Positions 37,127 to 47,697 of a DNA stretch of 64,000 bases are shown in pieces. The DNA is from Brevibacterium sp. UMB1308A (GTDB lineage Bacteria; Actinomycetota; Actinomycetes; Actinomycetales; Brevibacteriaceae): positions 62,001 to 126,000 of the forward strand of contig NZ_JASPDO010000001.1 of NCBI RefSeq assembly GCF_030230605.1, read 5' to 3'. The translations under genes and the position numbers were made by a program. The notes beneath the pieces were generated by a model. It was not told the origin of the DNA, did not search any database, and worked only from the letters and a program-made list of their open reading frames with translations. Every line of letters begins with the position of its first letter. Position 1 is the stretch's first letter.

Positions 37127-37803
37127 CGCGGATTCTGCTCGTCGAAGACGAAGAGTCAATTTCGGACCCACTTGCGTACCTGTTGGGTAAAGAGGGTTAT
37201 GACGTGACAGTCGCCGCGGACGGTCTGCAGGCTCTTGCGGAGTTTGATTCTCACGGTGCTGATCTGGTTCTTCTGGATCTCATGTTGCCTGGGGCCTCCG
37301 GGACCGAGGTGTGCCGCCTGTTGCGCGCTAAGTCCAAGGTTCCGATCATCATGTTGACGGCAAAGGACTCAGAGATCGACAAGGTTGTGGGTCTGGAGCT
37401 CGGGGCAGATGACTATGTGACTAAGCCGTACTCGTCACGTGAGTTGCTTGCTCGTATTCGGGCTGTCATGCGTCGCAATACTGAGTCTTCCGATATTGAC
37501 GACGGCGTTCTTGAAGCTGGGGGAGTGCGGATTGACGTTGAGCGTCACGTGGCAAGTGTTCGTGGTAAGGAACTTGCGTTGCCACTCAAAGAATTTGAGC
37601 TCCTTGAAATGCTGGTACGGAACGCTGGGCGTGTGATGACGCGTGGTCAGCTTATTGACCGTATCTGGGGCCAAGACTACGTGGGTGACACCAAGACTTT
37701 GGATGTTCACGTCAAGCGTCTGCGCGCCAAGATCGAAGAGACACCCTCTGAGCCTAAGCTTCTGGTGACAGTGCGTGGCTTGGGGTATAAGTTCGAGGCA
37801 TAA
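37123..37803 (+). CDS. regX3: Phosphate response regulator RegX3
   Basis: A 226-residue OmpR/PhoB-type regulator. The receiver has acidic residues after strand 1 (VEDEES), phospho-acceptor Asp52 (VLLDLMLPG) and KPYSSREL; the winged-helix DNA-binding domain ends YVGDTKTLDVHVKRLRAKIE. Translation is coupled to senX3. It is the likely binder of the direct repeats upstream of pstS and the two phosphatase genes in this window. Confidence 0.95.
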   Translation: MTRILLVEDEESISDPLAYLLGKEGYDVTVAADGLQALAEFDSHGADLVLLDLMLPGASGTEVCRLLRAKSKVPIIMLTAKDSEIDKVVGLELGADDYVTKPYSSRELLARIRAVMRRNTESSDIDDGVLEAGGVRIDVERHVASVRGKELALPLKEFELLEMLVRNAGRVMTRGQLIDRIWGQDYVGDTKTLDVHVKRLRAKIEETPSEPKLLVTVRGLGYKFEA

Positions 37804-37811
37804 AACACTGG

Positions 37812-37849
37812 TGGCCTAGGTGAGGCAATTATTGCCTCGGCCTAGGCCA
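37812..37849. terminator. Bidirectional terminator between regX3 and the lipoprotein gene
   Basis: A long, nearly perfect stem (TGGCCTAGG...GAGGCAA with its complement) lies between convergent genes and spans an ATTA-rich loop. Confidence 0.8.
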
Positions 37850-37898
37850 TCTGTAGTGTAAGTCTTTTATACTCCGTTGGAGCGGAACTTACTGTCGC

Positions 37899-38486
37899 TT
37901 ACTGCCCTTCGGTTTCTTCAGGTGAAGGGGTTGCTTCGTCTTCGGTAGCGTCCTCAGTAGGTGCTTCACTTGCGCTTTCGGTAGGTGCACCGGTTGAGCT
38001 TCCCTTAGGCTGTGCGTCTTCGTAGTACCAGTGGTCTGCGTTGAGCAACTGTGCACGCACGGTCTTGTCCATGTCGTTTGCGGTCACTTCAACGTCGACC
38101 TGTTCGCCAACCTGTGCGTTGAGGCCTTTGACGAGAGCTTCTTCACCGTCGAAGTCGGGCGACTGTGGGTTCTGAACGATCTTCTCGCCTTTCGCGAGCT
38201 TGATCTGCTTCTGGTAGTCGCCAACCTTGAGCGTGACCGTTGCTGGGCCCTGGGAGTTGTTAACGATTGTGTAGAACAGCTGGGCTTCCGTGTTGTCCTC
38301 GTTGGCAATCAGCAGAATGCCACGGAAGTCGACTCCGCCAAGGGACGCCCATGCGCCGTCTCCGCCGTGGTAAACGTAATTGTGAGTCTGCTGGTTCGAC
38401 AACAGAGCCGCGCAACCGCTGACAGGGACAATAAGGGCAATCGCTGCGACTGCGACAGCTGCGCGGGTTAGCCGTTTCACGTTCAC
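37899..38486 (-). CDS. LpqE-like secreted lipoprotein
   Basis: A 195-residue lipoprotein whose signal peptide ends in VSGC. A compact beta-rich domain follows ([20 protein letters not shown], then [17 protein letters not shown]), and the tail is low-complexity, rich in Glu, Thr, Pro and Ser. Placement divergent from carD-ispD-ispF matches lpqE (Rv3584) in mycobacteria, which supports the name; molecular function is not established. Confidence 0.75.
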   Translation of the reverse strand: MNVKRLTRAAVAVAAIALIVPVSGCAALLSNQQTHNYVYHGGDGAWASLGGVDFRGILLIANEDNTEAQLFYTIVNNSQGPATVTLKVGDYQKQIKLAKGEKIVQNPQSPDFDGEEALVKGLNAQVGEQVDVEVTANDMDKTVRAQLLNADHWYYEDAQPKGSSTGAPTESASEAPTEDATEDEATPSPEETEGQ

Positions 38487-38679
38487 ATACTCCTCAAAGT
38501 GGTACGCAACAAAATCTTAAGGAACACCGTGTATGTTACCTGCTTTTCTTCGCGCGTAGAAACTGTGGTCCTACTTTTGAACCGCTGCAGGGCTCAGTTG
38601 CCTGCGAAGCACATATCACAGGAGTGGGTCTTTGTCGCGTATTTCGGACGCTGCTTCACGGTTGTGTTGCGGAGCATGC

Positions 38680-38685
38680 TAGACT
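38680..38685 (+). promoter_or_regulatory. -10 element TAGACT upstream of carD
   Basis: TAGACT lies 28 bases before the carD ATG, leaving a short leader with a GAAAGGGG ribosome site. No good -35 box was found at 17 bp. Confidence 0.4.
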
Positions 38686-38713
38686 GGGAGTCCGCGAAAG
38701 GGGAAAAAATAAG

Positions 38714-39196
38714 ATGAGTTTTCAGGTCGGCGACACTGTTGTTTATCCGCACCACGGAGCGGCGACAATCCAAGAAATTAAAACTCGCACGATCAAGGGC
38801 GAAGACAAACTTTACTTGAAACTGCAGGTCTCACACGGCGACCTAACGATTGAAGTCCCCGCTGAAAATTGTGACCTTGTGGGTGTCCGCGATGTTGTGG
38901 GCGAAGAAGGTTTGGAAAAGGTTTTCCAGGTTTTGCGCGCTGAAGTGACAGAAGAGCCAACCAACTGGTCGCGTCGCTACAAGGCGAACCTGGAGAAGTT
39001 CCAGTCCGGTGACGTAATCAAGGTTGCCGAGGTCGTACGCGACCTGTGGCGTCGGGAACAGGACCGAGGTCTTTCCACCGGTGAGAAGCGCATGCTGGCA
39101 AAGGCACGCCAGGTGCTTGTTTCAGAACTTGCTTTGGCAGAAGAAAAAGAAGAAACCGAAGCAGAGGCAATGCTGGAGAAGGTTCTCGCTTCATAG
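38714..39196 (+). CDS. carD: CarD-family transcription factor
   Basis: A 160-residue CarD. The N-terminal Tudor-like RNA polymerase interaction domain ([17 protein letters not shown]...) is followed by a helical DNA-binding domain with [17 protein letters not shown] and the conserved Trp of [12 protein letters not shown]. CarD stabilises the open complex at many promoters, including rRNA. GAAAGGGG precedes the ATG; an earlier in-frame start is rejected as it adds 30 unrelated residues. ispD and ispF follow. Confidence 0.96.
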   Translation: MSFQVGDTVVYPHHGAATIQEIKTRTIKGEDKLYLKLQVSHGDLTIEVPAENCDLVGVRDVVGEEGLEKVFQVLRAEVTEEPTNWSRRYKANLEKFQSGDVIKVAEVVRDLWRREQDRGLSTGEKRMLAKARQVLVSELALAEEKEETEAEAMLEKVLAS

Positions 39197-39256
39197 TTTT
39201 GAAGAAGCAAGTGGGGGTGACTGATGTCGCCCCCATTTTTGTGTGCCCACGTGGAC

Positions 39257-39262
39257 TAGAGT
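39257..39262 (+). promoter_or_regulatory. -10 element TAGAGT for leaderless ispD
   Basis: TAGAGT is seven bases before the ATG and no ribosome site is seen. Confidence 0.4.
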
Positions 39263-39269
39263 TGCTGGT

Positions 39270-39986
39270 ATGGAAACGGTGGCGATCATTCCAGCGGCAG
39301 GAGCTGGGACACGGTTGGGATTAAAAACCCCCAAGGCATTTGTCCCGTTGGAAGGACACACTCTCCTCGAACGCGCAGTCGCCGGAGTTCTTGACGCAGG
39401 CATCGAACTGGTCATCATTGCCGTGCCGCGTGACCTCGAGGCCCGTGCACAAGATCTGTTCCGTGCCCAGCCAAACGTTCGCACCGTAGTAGGGGGTGCT
39501 GAACGTACGGAGTCAGTCCGGAACGCACTCGCCTCCATCGAGGTCAACCCCAGCTACGCCCTGGTGCATGACGCTGCCAGGCCGCTGACACCTCGGCGAG
39601 TGTTTGACCGCGTGCTTACAGCACTCCGTGCCGGGCATCAGAACGTGGTCCCAGTTCTCCCTGTTTCTGACACTGTGCGAACGCTTTCGTCGCAACAGCC
39701 AGAGGACGCGGTCGGCCTAAGCGCCCCAGTTGAGCGAGCTCGGTTGCGGGCCGTGCAGACCCCGCAAGGTTTCGCGTTTAAAGATCTTGCGGATGCACAT
39801 GAACGCTTCGAACGTGACGCGTCAACGAACGTGACCGACGACGCCAGCCTGCTTGAGGCTATGGGTATCCCCGCAGTGGGTGTCGAGGGATCTCACGAGG
39901 CGTTCAAGATCACCCATCCGCTGGATCTTGAACTTGCGCGGATGCTGTGCCAACGGAAGGAAAACTCGTGTTTGTGCCCCAGGTAG
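39270..39986 (+). CDS. ispD: 2-C-methyl-D-erythritol 4-phosphate cytidylyltransferase
   Basis: A 238-residue IspD. The CTP-binding loop [10 protein letters not shown] lies near the N-terminus, with [15 protein letters not shown] and the C-terminal [11 protein letters not shown] following. It forms CDP-methylerythritol in the non-mevalonate isoprenoid pathway. The ATG at METVAII is chosen; a longer start nine codons upstream is less conserved. ispF begins 19 bases before its end. Confidence 0.95.
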   Translation: METVAIIPAAGAGTRLGLKTPKAFVPLEGHTLLERAVAGVLDAGIELVIIAVPRDLEARAQDLFRAQPNVRTVVGGAERTESVRNALASIEVNPSYALVHDAARPLTPRRVFDRVLTALRAGHQNVVPVLPVSDTVRTLSSQQPEDAVGLSAPVERARLRAVQTPQGFAFKDLADAHERFERDASTNVTDDASLLEAMGIPAVGVEGSHEAFKITHPLDLELARMLCQRKENSCLCPR

Positions 39987-40450
39987 GAATCGGTGTAGAC
40001 GTCCACGCAATAAGCGACAACCCAGACCGGCCCATGTGGTTGGCGGGACTCCTGTGGGAAGGCGTCGTGGGGCTGGAAGGGCACTCTGATTCCGATGCGG
40101 TCGCCCACGCATGCTGTGACGCCATTTTTTCTGCAGCAGGTGTTGGCGACCTGGGGGCGCATTTCGGAACAGACCGCCCGGAATTTGCAGGAGCCAGCGG
40201 ATGTGCGCTTTTGCGTGAAGCCGCGCGAATTGTGCGCCAGGCTGGTTTTGAGATCGGCAACATCAGCGTTCAGGCAGTGTGTAACCGACCCAAAATCGGT
40301 ACGCGGAGGGACGAAGCGCAACGTGTGCTCAGCGAAGCCGCAGGGGCCACCGTTCATGTTTCTGGGACAACAACCGACCGTTTGGGTTTAACTGGCCGAG
40401 GTGAAGGCGTGGCTGCCATTGCCACCGCCCTGGTGTACCGGACGCAGTAG
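39968..40450 (+). CDS. ispF: 2-C-methyl-D-erythritol 2,4-cyclodiphosphate synthase
   Basis: A 160-residue IspF. The metal ligands are in GVDVHAI and [11 protein letters not shown]; the motif [16 protein letters not shown] and [14 protein letters not shown] are typical. It cyclises CDP-ME phosphate and releases CMP. The GTG start, with GGAAGG upstream, lies inside the ispD coding end, a 19-base overlap. A start 21 bases upstream is possible but lacks the ribosome site. Confidence 0.95.
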   Translation: MFVPQVGIGVDVHAISDNPDRPMWLAGLLWEGVVGLEGHSDSDAVAHACCDAIFSAAGVGDLGAHFGTDRPEFAGASGCALLREAARIVRQAGFEIGNISVQAVCNRPKIGTRRDEAQRVLSEAAGATVHVSGTTTDRLGLTGRGEGVAAIATALVYRTQ

Positions 40451-40657
40451 CTTTTTCTATTGATTCCTGCAGGGCAACGTTGCTCCAAGGAACACCGTAT
40501 TAAAAGCACGTAAAAAATTCTGTGCGGGGTGTAAAGAAACCGTAAGGACCCGCAGTGCCCGGTCCACGGGCGCGTTTTGATATTCACTGTCACTCAACTG
40601 AGTGGCTTCGCGCCAGGGAAACGACGCGAATTCTGAAATCACTCAGAAAGCTGAATC
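40451..40657 (+). other. Structured leader region upstream of the kdp operon
   Basis: No gene is seen. The stretch can fold into several helices: an outer GGCGCG (40569-40574) with CGCGCC (40609-40614) enclosing CACTC/GAGTG (40591-40604), and a preceding small CCCG/CGGG hairpin. The sequence was not matched to a known riboswitch by eye. It is a candidate for KdpE binding or an RNA switch. Confidence 0.35.
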
Positions 40658-40741
40658 GTGTTAGACATCCTCTTCATTGCACTTACCGTGGCGTATTTCG
40701 CCGTCGTTGGAGTGTTCGGTTGGGCGGTGAACAAACTATGA
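40658..40741 (+). CDS. 27-residue membrane peptide encoded directly upstream of kdpF
   Basis: The frame VLDILFIALTVAYFAVVGVF continues with GWAVNKL. It is almost entirely hydrophobic, with one predicted helix and a single basic residue at the C-terminus. The start is GTG. Its stop overlaps the kdpF ATG as ATGA, which argues that it is translated and coupled. It is too short for most gene callers. A role as an extra Kdp-complex subunit or a translation coupler is inferred, not shown. Confidence 0.55.
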   Translation: MLDILFIALTVAYFAVVGVFGWAVNKL

Positions 40742-40830
40742 GCCTCGTAGACATCGTGTGGTTAGCGTTTTGTTCCGTCACAACGGCTTACGTTTTTTAC
40801 TCGCTCATCCATCCTGAAAGGTTCGACTGA
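40738..40830 (+). CDS. kdpF: Potassium-transporting ATPase subunit KdpF
   Basis: A 30-residue single-helix peptide, MSLVDIVWLAFCSVTTAYVF then YSLIHPERFD. The C-terminal pattern Y-x-x-x-S-L-x-x-PERF is the KdpF signature. KdpF stabilises the KdpABC complex in the membrane. It lies between the 27-residue peptide gene and kdpA, three bases ahead of kdpA. Confidence 0.85.
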   Translation: MSLVDIVWLAFCSVTTAYVFYSLIHPERFD

Positions 40831-40832
40831 CA

Positions 40833-42470
40833 GTGGAACTTTTACAACTTCCGTTGATGGTCGCCCTGCTTGCCGTTGTGCACGTACCCATGGGCAACTA
40901 CATGGCGCACACTTTTACGAGCGCTAAACACTTGAAGATTGAACGCTTCATATACCGCCTTGCAGGCGTGAACCCGGAAGCACAACACACGTGGAAGATG
41001 TACCTGCGTAATATCCTGGTGCTCTCTGCACTTTCCGTGTTGGGAATGTACATCCTCCAGCGGATTCAGCAGTGGCTTCCCATGAACATGGGACTGGGGC
41101 CAGTACCTGCGGACCAAGCATGGAACACTGCCACGTCATTCGTGACAAACACCAACTGGCAGTCCTACGGTGGCGAAACTACTATGAGTCACCTGACCCA
41201 GATGCTGGCACAGAACTTCCAGAACTTCATTTCGGCAGCCGTTGGAATCGTCGTGGCTATTGTGCTTATTCGTGCAATCGCATACCGCGAAACCGACAAA
41301 CTGGGGAACTTCTGGGTCGACCTCGTTCGCTGTTGCCTCCGTATTCTTTTGCCCATCGCTTTTATAGGTGCAGTGCTTTTGATTCTGGGTGGAGCGATCC
41401 AAAACTTCAACGGCCCGCAAGTCGTGCAGACATTGGCAGGTGGCCAACAAACCATTCCAGGAGGACCGGTCGCGAGCCAAGAAGCCATTAAAGAATTGGG
41501 AACCAACGGTGGTGGTTTCTTCAACGCGAACTCCGCCCACCCCTTTGAGAACCCTAACGGTTGGACCAACCTCCTTGAAGTGTTCCTCATTTTGTTGATC
41601 CCATTTGCGCTCCCACGCACCTACGGCGTCATGGTCGGTGACAAGCGTCAGGGCTATACGGTCCTCGGTGCAATGGCAATTCTGGCAATCGGTTCGCTTG
41701 TGAGCCTCACTGCCCTTCAGATGAGCTTCGCAGACAACAACCTCGCTGCAATGGAAGGAAAAGAAACCCGTTTTGGCATTCTTGGATCCACGCTTTTCGC
41801 TACAGCCACCACCCTGACGTCAACCGGCGCAGTGAACTCCATGCACTCGTCATACGAACCGCTCTCCGGTGGTCTTTTGATCTTCAACATGCTCTTGGGC
41901 GAAATTTCCCCCGGCGGTGTGGGATCGGGCCTGTATGGAATGCTTGTTGTCGCAATCATCGGAGTCTTCATCAGCGGACTCATGGTGGGCCGTAGCCCCG
42001 AATACATGGGCAAACGAATTGGGCCCACCGAAGTCAAACTCATCAGCATGTACGCACTCGTCGTGCCGGTTGTTGTACTGCTTGGTACGGGCCTTGCAAT
42101 TGCGCTTCCATCAACGCGTGACTCTCTTGCTAATTTTGGTCCGCACGGTTTGAGCGAAGTGCTCTATGCGTTTACGTCGGCAGGTAATAACAACGGATCA
42201 GCCTTCGCTGGTCTCAATGCGAATACTCCGTTCTTGAACGTATCGCTTGGTTTTGCAATGCTGTTGGGGCGCTTCGTCCCAATTGCGTTGGTGCTATGTC
42301 TTGCCGGACGCTTGTCTGTCCAAACCCCAGTGGCAAAGACCAAGGGAACACTCCCCACAGACACACCTCTTTTCTCGGTTGTCATGGCCGGTACTGCTCT
42401 TCTCATCACCGGTCTGTCCTTCCTTCCGACACTTGCTCTCGGACCTCTTGCTGAAAGGTTCATGTCATGA
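40833..42470 (+). CDS. kdpA: Potassium-transporting ATPase subunit A
   Basis: A 545-residue channel-like subunit with about ten helices. Four selectivity-filter-like loops are visible, including [32 protein letters not shown] and [14 protein letters not shown]. It binds and conducts potassium in the KdpFABC pump. The GTG start follows GAAAGG by about 11 bases. Its stop overlaps the kdpB start by four bases. Confidence 0.97.
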   Translation: MELLQLPLMVALLAVVHVPMGNYMAHTFTSAKHLKIERFIYRLAGVNPEAQHTWKMYLRNILVLSALSVLGMYILQRIQQWLPMNMGLGPVPADQAWNTATSFVTNTNWQSYGGETTMSHLTQMLAQNFQNFISAAVGIVVAIVLIRAIAYRETDKLGNFWVDLVRCCLRILLPIAFIGAVLLILGGAIQNFNGPQVVQTLAGGQQTIPGGPVASQEAIKELGTNGGGFFNANSAHPFENPNGWTNLLEVFLILLIPFALPRTYGVMVGDKRQGYTVLGAMAILAIGSLVSLTALQMSFADNNLAAMEGKETRFGILGSTLFATATTLTSTGAVNSMHSSYEPLSGGLLIFNMLLGEISPGGVGSGLYGMLVVAIIGVFISGLMVGRSPEYMGKRIGPTEVKLISMYALVVPVVVLLGTGLAIALPSTRDSLANFGPHGLSEVLYAFTSAGNNNGSAFAGLNANTPFLNVSLGFAMLLGRFVPIALVLCLAGRLSVQTPVAKTKGTLPTDTPLFSVVMAGTALLITGLSFLPTLALGPLAERFMS

Positions 42471-44542
42471 CCACTCAGATTCAGGAAACTGAAACTGAAG
42501 CCCAGAATGCCACCGCGACGCAATCTGGAATCAGCGGAAAACTGATTCTGGCATCGTTGCCCCAGGCGCTCCGGAAACTCAACCCTGCAACCATGGTGCG
42601 AACTCCTGTAATGTTCATCGTGGAAATTGGGGCTGCGATTACGTTTGTCCTCGGGGTCATCCACCCCAGCCTGTTTACGTTTACGTTGGCAATCTGGCTG
42701 TTCCTGACCGTAGTTTTCGCCAACTTAGCCGAGGCGGTTGCCGAGGGCCGCGGTAAAGCTCAAGCTGACGCGCTTCGAAAGACCCAGACGGCGTCGACAG
42801 GGCGTGTGCGACGCCCCAATGGAGAAGTGGAAGAAGTTCCGTCTTCGTCGTTGCGACCCGGCGACGTTGTCATTGTGTCTGCGGGTGAAACTATCCCGGG
42901 TGACGGTGATGTGATCGTAGGGGCGGCGACCGTTGACGAATCAGCGGTCACAGGTGAATCGGCTCCGGTGATTCGCGAATCCGGCGGTGACCGCTCAGCC
43001 GTTACAGGTGGAACCCGCGTACTGTCCGACACCATCGAGGTGCGTATCACCTCGGAACCAGGAAACACTTTCATCGACCGCATGATTGGTCTGGTGGAAG
43101 GTGCTAGCCGCCAGAAGACACCAAACGAACTTGCTTTGAGTGCCTTCTTGTCTGTGCTGACGTTGATCTTCGTGTTGGTTGTTCTCACCTTGGTTCCAAT
43201 GGCGAACTACTCGAACGCTCAGCAACCGATCACCGTGTTGATTGCGCTCTTGGTCTGTTTGATCCCTACGACGATTGGTGCGTTGCTTTCCGCAATTGGT
43301 ATTGCAGGCATGGACCGTCTTATTAAGCGCAATGTCCTTGCCACCTCGGGAAAGGCAGTGGAAGCTGCCGGCGACGTGACAACTTTGCTTTTGGACAAAA
43401 CTGGAACCATCACGGTGGGTAACCGCAAAGCCACAGCGTTTGTTGCGGCAGAAGGAATTTCGGAAATCGAGTTGGCGCGCAAAGCTCAGCTGTCGTCACT
43501 CGCTGACGAAACCCCTGAAGGTCGCTCGATTGTGGTACTGGCCCAGGATGGTCTTGGGCTGGGAGAAGTTCCCGAAGCTGATTACGCTCAAGCGGAGTTC
43601 ATCCCGTTCAGCGCAGAAACTCGAATGAGTGGCGTCAAACTTTCTGAAAACCACCAAGTCGTCAAGGGCGCCGCCACTGAAATGGTCAAGTGGGTCGAGA
43701 AGTCTGGCGTGCAGGTTGGTGACGATGTCAAACACACGATTGAGCGCATCTCGAATGACGGTGGTACGGCGCTCGTCGTAGCAGAAGAAGACAAAGGGAA
43801 ACGCCAAGTTCTGGGGACCATACACCTGAAAGACATCATCAAAGAGGGCATGGTCGAACGCTTCAAAACCTTGCGCTCGATGGGTATTCGCACCGTGATG
43901 ATTACAGGTGACAACGAACTGACAGCTCAAGCAATTGCGCGTGAAGCTGGTGTCGACGACTACCTTGCTCAAGCGAAACCGGAAGACAAGCTCGCACTGA
44001 TTCGCCGTGAACAAAAAGGCGGAAATATGGTGGCAATGACCGGTGACGGAACGAACGACGCTCCCGCGCTGGCTCAAGCTGACGTGGGTGTAGCGATGAA
44101 CACCGGTACTCAGGCTGCTAAGGAAGCCGGGAACATGGTTGATCTGGACTCCGACCCCACCAAGCTCATCGAGATCGTGGAGATCGGTAAACAGCTCTTG
44201 ATTACCCGCGGTGCGCTTACGACGTTTTCGATTGCCAACGACATCGCAAAATATTTTGCGATCGTACCGGCAATGTTCGTGGTGGCCTTTCCTGGCCTCG
44301 ATGTTCTGAACATCATGCGCTTGTCGTCACCTGAGTCAGCAATCACATCTGCGGTGATCTTCAATGCGATCATCATCGTGCTACTGATTCCTCTAGCACT
44401 ACGCGGTGTGAAGTACGTTCCTGGAACATCGCACCAGCTTTTACGTCGCAACCTTGTTGTGTACGGACTAGGCGGGTTTGTCGTTCCCTTTATTGGCATC
44501 AAGATCATCGACATGATCGTTTCGCTTCTACCTGGTTTCTAA
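42467..44542 (+). CDS. kdpB: Potassium-transporting P-type ATPase subunit B
   Basis: A 691-residue P-type ATPase. The phosphorylated Asp310 is in [10 protein letters not shown]; the actuator-domain TGES occurs in [10 protein letters not shown] and the hinge motif is [16 protein letters not shown]. The N-terminus has a Glu/Thr-rich cytoplasmic stretch of about 30 residues. It hydrolyses ATP to drive potassium uptake. Confidence 0.97.
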   Translation: MTTQIQETETEAQNATATQSGISGKLILASLPQALRKLNPATMVRTPVMFIVEIGAAITFVLGVIHPSLFTFTLAIWLFLTVVFANLAEAVAEGRGKAQADALRKTQTASTGRVRRPNGEVEEVPSSSLRPGDVVIVSAGETIPGDGDVIVGAATVDESAVTGESAPVIRESGGDRSAVTGGTRVLSDTIEVRITSEPGNTFIDRMIGLVEGASRQKTPNELALSAFLSVLTLIFVLVVLTLVPMANYSNAQQPITVLIALLVCLIPTTIGALLSAIGIAGMDRLIKRNVLATSGKAVEAAGDVTTLLLDKTGTITVGNRKATAFVAAEGISEIELARKAQLSSLADETPEGRSIVVLAQDGLGLGEVPEADYAQAEFIPFSAETRMSGVKLSENHQVVKGAATEMVKWVEKSGVQVGDDVKHTIERISNDGGTALVVAEEDKGKRQVLGTIHLKDIIKEGMVERFKTLRSMGIRTVMITGDNELTAQAIAREAGVDDYLAQAKPEDKLALIRREQKGGNMVAMTGDGTNDAPALAQADVGVAMNTGTQAAKEAGNMVDLDSDPTKLIEIVEIGKQLLITRGALTTFSIANDIAKYFAIVPAMFVVAFPGLDVLNIMRLSSPESAITSAVIFNAIIIVLLIPLALRGVKYVPGTSHQLLRRNLVVYGLGGFVVPFIGIKIIDMIVSLLPGF

Positions 44543-44552
44543 GGAAAATTTC

Positions 44553-45140
44553 ATGGCACAGAAAACCGCAGGAGTAGTTTCGGCTACCGTGCAAGCTACC
44601 CGTACACTATTGATCTTGCTGGTCATTTTGGGGCTCATCTACCCCTGTGTGACGTGGCTAGCAGGACGACTGAACGCCAACGGTGCGGACGGTTCTTTCT
44701 TGGAGCACAACGGCCAGGTCGTTGGTTCAAAACTTATTGGGCAAGACACCTCGAAAGACCCAAGCTTGTTTCACCCGCGTCTTTCATCCGGTGACTACGA
44801 CGGGATGTCTTCCGGAGGCTCCAACCTCAGCCCAGTAGGCGACGAATTTCAGAAGACTATCGAAGACGCCAAGAAGTCGATTGCTGAGGAAAACAGTGTC
44901 GATCCAGCTGATGTTCCTGCTGACGCCGTAACAGCAAGCAGCTCGGGTCTAGACCCGCATATCAGCAAGGAGTATGCTCACATTCAGGTTGAACGTGTTG
45001 CAAAGAACTCGGGACTATCGGTTGAAAAAGTCGAAGAACTCGTTGAGAAAAACTCGTACGGTTCGATCCTCGGATTCATTGGCAGTCCGCGAGTGAACGT
45101 CAACACCCTCAACCTTGACGTGGTCAAGGCAAAGGGCTGA
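44553..45140 (+). CDS. kdpC: Potassium-transporting ATPase subunit C
   Basis: A 195-residue KdpC with one N-terminal membrane helix (LLILLVILGLIYPCVTWLAG) and an extracytoplasmic domain with FHPRLSSGDYDGMSSGGSNL and the DPHIS motif near residue 135. It helps couple KdpA and KdpB. AAGGAAA precedes the ATG, ten bases after kdpB. Confidence 0.96.
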   Translation: MAQKTAGVVSATVQATRTLLILLVILGLIYPCVTWLAGRLNANGADGSFLEHNGQVVGSKLIGQDTSKDPSLFHPRLSSGDYDGMSSGGSNLSPVGDEFQKTIEDAKKSIAEENSVDPADVPADAVTASSSGLDPHISKEYAHIQVERVAKNSGLSVEKVEELVEKNSYGSILGFIGSPRVNVNTLNLDVVKAKG

Positions 45141-45141
45141 A

Positions 45142-47697
45142 ATGAACGAACGTCGCGGATCACTCAAGGTTTACTTGGGTGCCGCTCCGGGAGTGGGCAA
45201 AACCTACGCAATGCTAGAAGAAGCCCACTCCCTGACGAAATCTGGAACCGACGTGGTTGTTGGCGTTGTGCACACGCACGGTCGCGCTGGGACAGCTGCC
45301 AAGGTTGAAGGCTTGGAACTTATCCCAACAAAGAAGGTTCTCTATCGAGGATCTGAGTATGACGAGCTCGACGTCGACGCGATTCTAGAACGACGACCGG
45401 AAGTGGTGCTCGTCGATGAACTTGCACACACGATCGTGGGAGCCGAAAGCTCACGCAAGCGCTGGCAGGATGTGGAAAGGATTCTCAACGCCGGAATCGA
45501 CGTGATTTCGACGGTAAACATCCAGCACGTCGAATCGCTTAACGACGTTGTCGCCGACATTACGGGACATGTCCAGAATGAAACCATTCCTGACGCTGTT
45601 TTGCGCGATGCCGACGACATTGAACTCATCGATTTAAGTCCGGATGCTCTTCGCATCCGTCTGCGCCGTGGCCAGATATACAAGCCAGCTGCTGCTGATG
45701 CGGCCCTTTCACGGTTCTTCCGCAAAGGGAACCTCACTGCGCTTCGTGAACTCGCGCTGTTGTGGCTCGCTGACCAGGTCGATGAAGGCCTAGCGAAATA
45801 CCGAAATGAAGAAGGTATCCACTCCACCTGGCCTGCTCGCGAGCGCATCCTAGTCGCGGTTGCTGGAGGACCGCACGTACCCACTTTGATTCGCCGAGGT
45901 ATGCGAATCGTGGGACGTATGGCCGGGCGTGAACTCGTGGTTGTTCACATCGTTCCCACGGACGGTGCGCCTCTCATGACTGATGCTGAAATTCAGCAAG
46001 CTAGAACTCTCACCGAATCGTTGGGAGGCGCATGGCACACGCTGTCAGGTGAAGACTACGCAGAAACTCTTTTAGAGTTTGCCAATACTATCAACGCCAC
46101 TCAGTTGGTGATCGGATCATCCCGAACGCCGTGGTACAAGAAACTACTTTCACGACCAACGAGCTCACGCATTATCGACGGTGCGGGAGACATCGACGTC
46201 CATATCGTGACGAACCACGGGACCAGCGAACCACAACCATCCCAACGACGACCTCGGCGAAATCTGTCCCTTGCACGCACGGTGAGCGCGTGGGTTTTGG
46301 CCGGTGTGTGCGTCGCTGGCATTACCGCCATGGGGATCTCCGAAGCTCATGAAGTGGTCGCGTTTTCCACCTTGAGCATGGCCTATGTCCTGGTGGTTGT
46401 GGTCGTTGCTCTTGTCGGGGGACTGTGGCCGGCTCTCGCATCCGCTGTTGTGGGTACTGGATTACTCAACTGGTTCTTTACCGAGCCTTTACACACCATG
46501 TCGATCGCTGAACCTGAAAACATCTTCTTGTTGTTCGTGTTCATTGTGGTTGCGGCTCTCGTGGCACGTGTTGTTGACGGGGCCGCTAGAAGAACGCAAG
46601 AAGCGCGAACCGCACGGGCTAACGCGCAGCTCATGACCGAACTGGCAGGTTCTGTGATTCGTGAAGGTGTTGGTATCCAGGCGATTTTGGACAAAATCTC
46701 ACAAGCGTTTGGTCAAGATAGCGTCACCCTGGGGTATTTTGACGACAGCAAAAACCTCGTAACGGAATACCGTTCGGGGAAAGAGCTGAAGTCGGGGAGC
46801 GAAGCCGATGAGACGTTTACGCTGGATGACCATCACGTACTGTTGTTGGCTGGGCGCCCTCTCAACGCAAATGAACAGAGAGTGCTGGACGCGTACACGG
46901 GACGCCTGGTTGGTCTCATGACGCAGACACAGCTGACGGAGGCTCGTTTGCAGGCGCGGCAGTTGGAGGCCGCGAACGCGATTCGCACGGCATTGCTCAG
47001 TGCCGTTTCGCACGATCTGCGAACTCCGCTGGCAACAATCAAAACCTCAGTTTCCGGCCTGCTTCTGGATGATGTCGACCTGCCAAAAGACCTACAAACT
47101 GAGCTGTTGCGTTCGATTGAGGCGTCCTCGGATCGACTCGACCGGATCGTGGCTGACCTTTTGGACATGTCACGTGTGCAAACGAATACGCTCAGCATCA
47201 ACGAGTCCGTCATTGAGCCCAGCGAACTGGTCGCACGTACGGTCGACCACATGGACCCCACGCTGAAACCTGGACCACTTGAAATTGCGATCCCCCGCGA
47301 TCTGCCACTGATCAAAACTGACGCAAGCTTGGTGGAACGTATTTTGGAGAACCTGTTGTCGAACGCTGCAAAACATACAGGCAACGGAGTGAAAATTGAT
47401 GCAGCGCTAGAGGGAGACCGAGTAGCAATTCGTGTCATTGACTTTGGCCCAGGGCTGAGCGATGAAGCAAAACAACAGCTCTTCACACCCTTCACCCGTT
47501 TGGGCGACACCACCAACTCGCGGGGACTGGGACTTGGCGCAGCAGTGGCAAAGGGACTAGCTGAAGGTATCGGTGGTGAGCTTTCCGCCGATGACACCCC
47601 AGGTGGTGGACTCACGATGGTTCTGACTCTGCCTATTGGAAAAGCCACCCACAAACCGTTCGTATCTGATCACATGACGACAAGGAGCACGCTGTGA
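45142..47697 (+). CDS. kdpD: Sensor histidine kinase KdpD
   Basis: An 851-residue KdpD. Domains in order: N-terminal KdpD domain with Walker A GAAPGVGKTY near residue 14; a universal-stress-protein domain (residues about 235-360); four membrane helices of DUF4118 (about 380-480); a GAF-like region; and the kinase core with His624 in AVSHDLRTPLATIK and the ATPase motifs NLLSNAAKH and RGLGLGAAVAKG. It senses potassium or osmotic stress. The start is one base after the kdpC stop. Confidence 0.96.
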   Translation: MNERRGSLKVYLGAAPGVGKTYAMLEEAHSLTKSGTDVVVGVVHTHGRAGTAAKVEGLELIPTKKVLYRGSEYDELDVDAILERRPEVVLVDELAHTIVGAESSRKRWQDVERILNAGIDVISTVNIQHVESLNDVVADITGHVQNETIPDAVLRDADDIELIDLSPDALRIRLRRGQIYKPAAADAALSRFFRKGNLTALRELALLWLADQVDEGLAKYRNEEGIHSTWPARERILVAVAGGPHVPTLIRRGMRIVGRMAGRELVVVHIVPTDGAPLMTDAEIQQARTLTESLGGAWHTLSGEDYAETLLEFANTINATQLVIGSSRTPWYKKLLSRPTSSRIIDGAGDIDVHIVTNHGTSEPQPSQRRPRRNLSLARTVSAWVLAGVCVAGITAMGISEAHEVVAFSTLSMAYVLVVVVVALVGGLWPALASAVVGTGLLNWFFTEPLHTMSIAEPENIFLLFVFIVVAALVARVVDGAARRTQEARTARANAQLMTELAGSVIREGVGIQAILDKISQAFGQDSVTLGYFDDSKNLVTEYRSGKELKSGSEADETFTLDDHHVLLLAGRPLNANEQRVLDAYTGRLVGLMTQTQLTEARLQARQLEAANAIRTALLSAVSHDLRTPLATIKTSVSGLLLDDVDLPKDLQTELLRSIEASSDRLDRIVADLLDMSRVQTNTLSINESVIEPSELVARTVDHMDPTLKPGPLEIAIPRDLPLIKTDASLVERILENLLSNAAKHTGNGVKIDAALEGDRVAIRVIDFGPGLSDEAKQQLFTPFTRLGDTTNSRGLGLGAAVAKGLAEGIGGELSADDTPGGGLTMVLTLPIGKATHKPFVSDHMTTRSTL

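Noticed and set aside
40510..40640. c-di-AMP (ydaO-type) riboswitch before kdp
   Set aside because: The conserved core sequences of that class were not found by eye; kept only as an unclassified structured leader.
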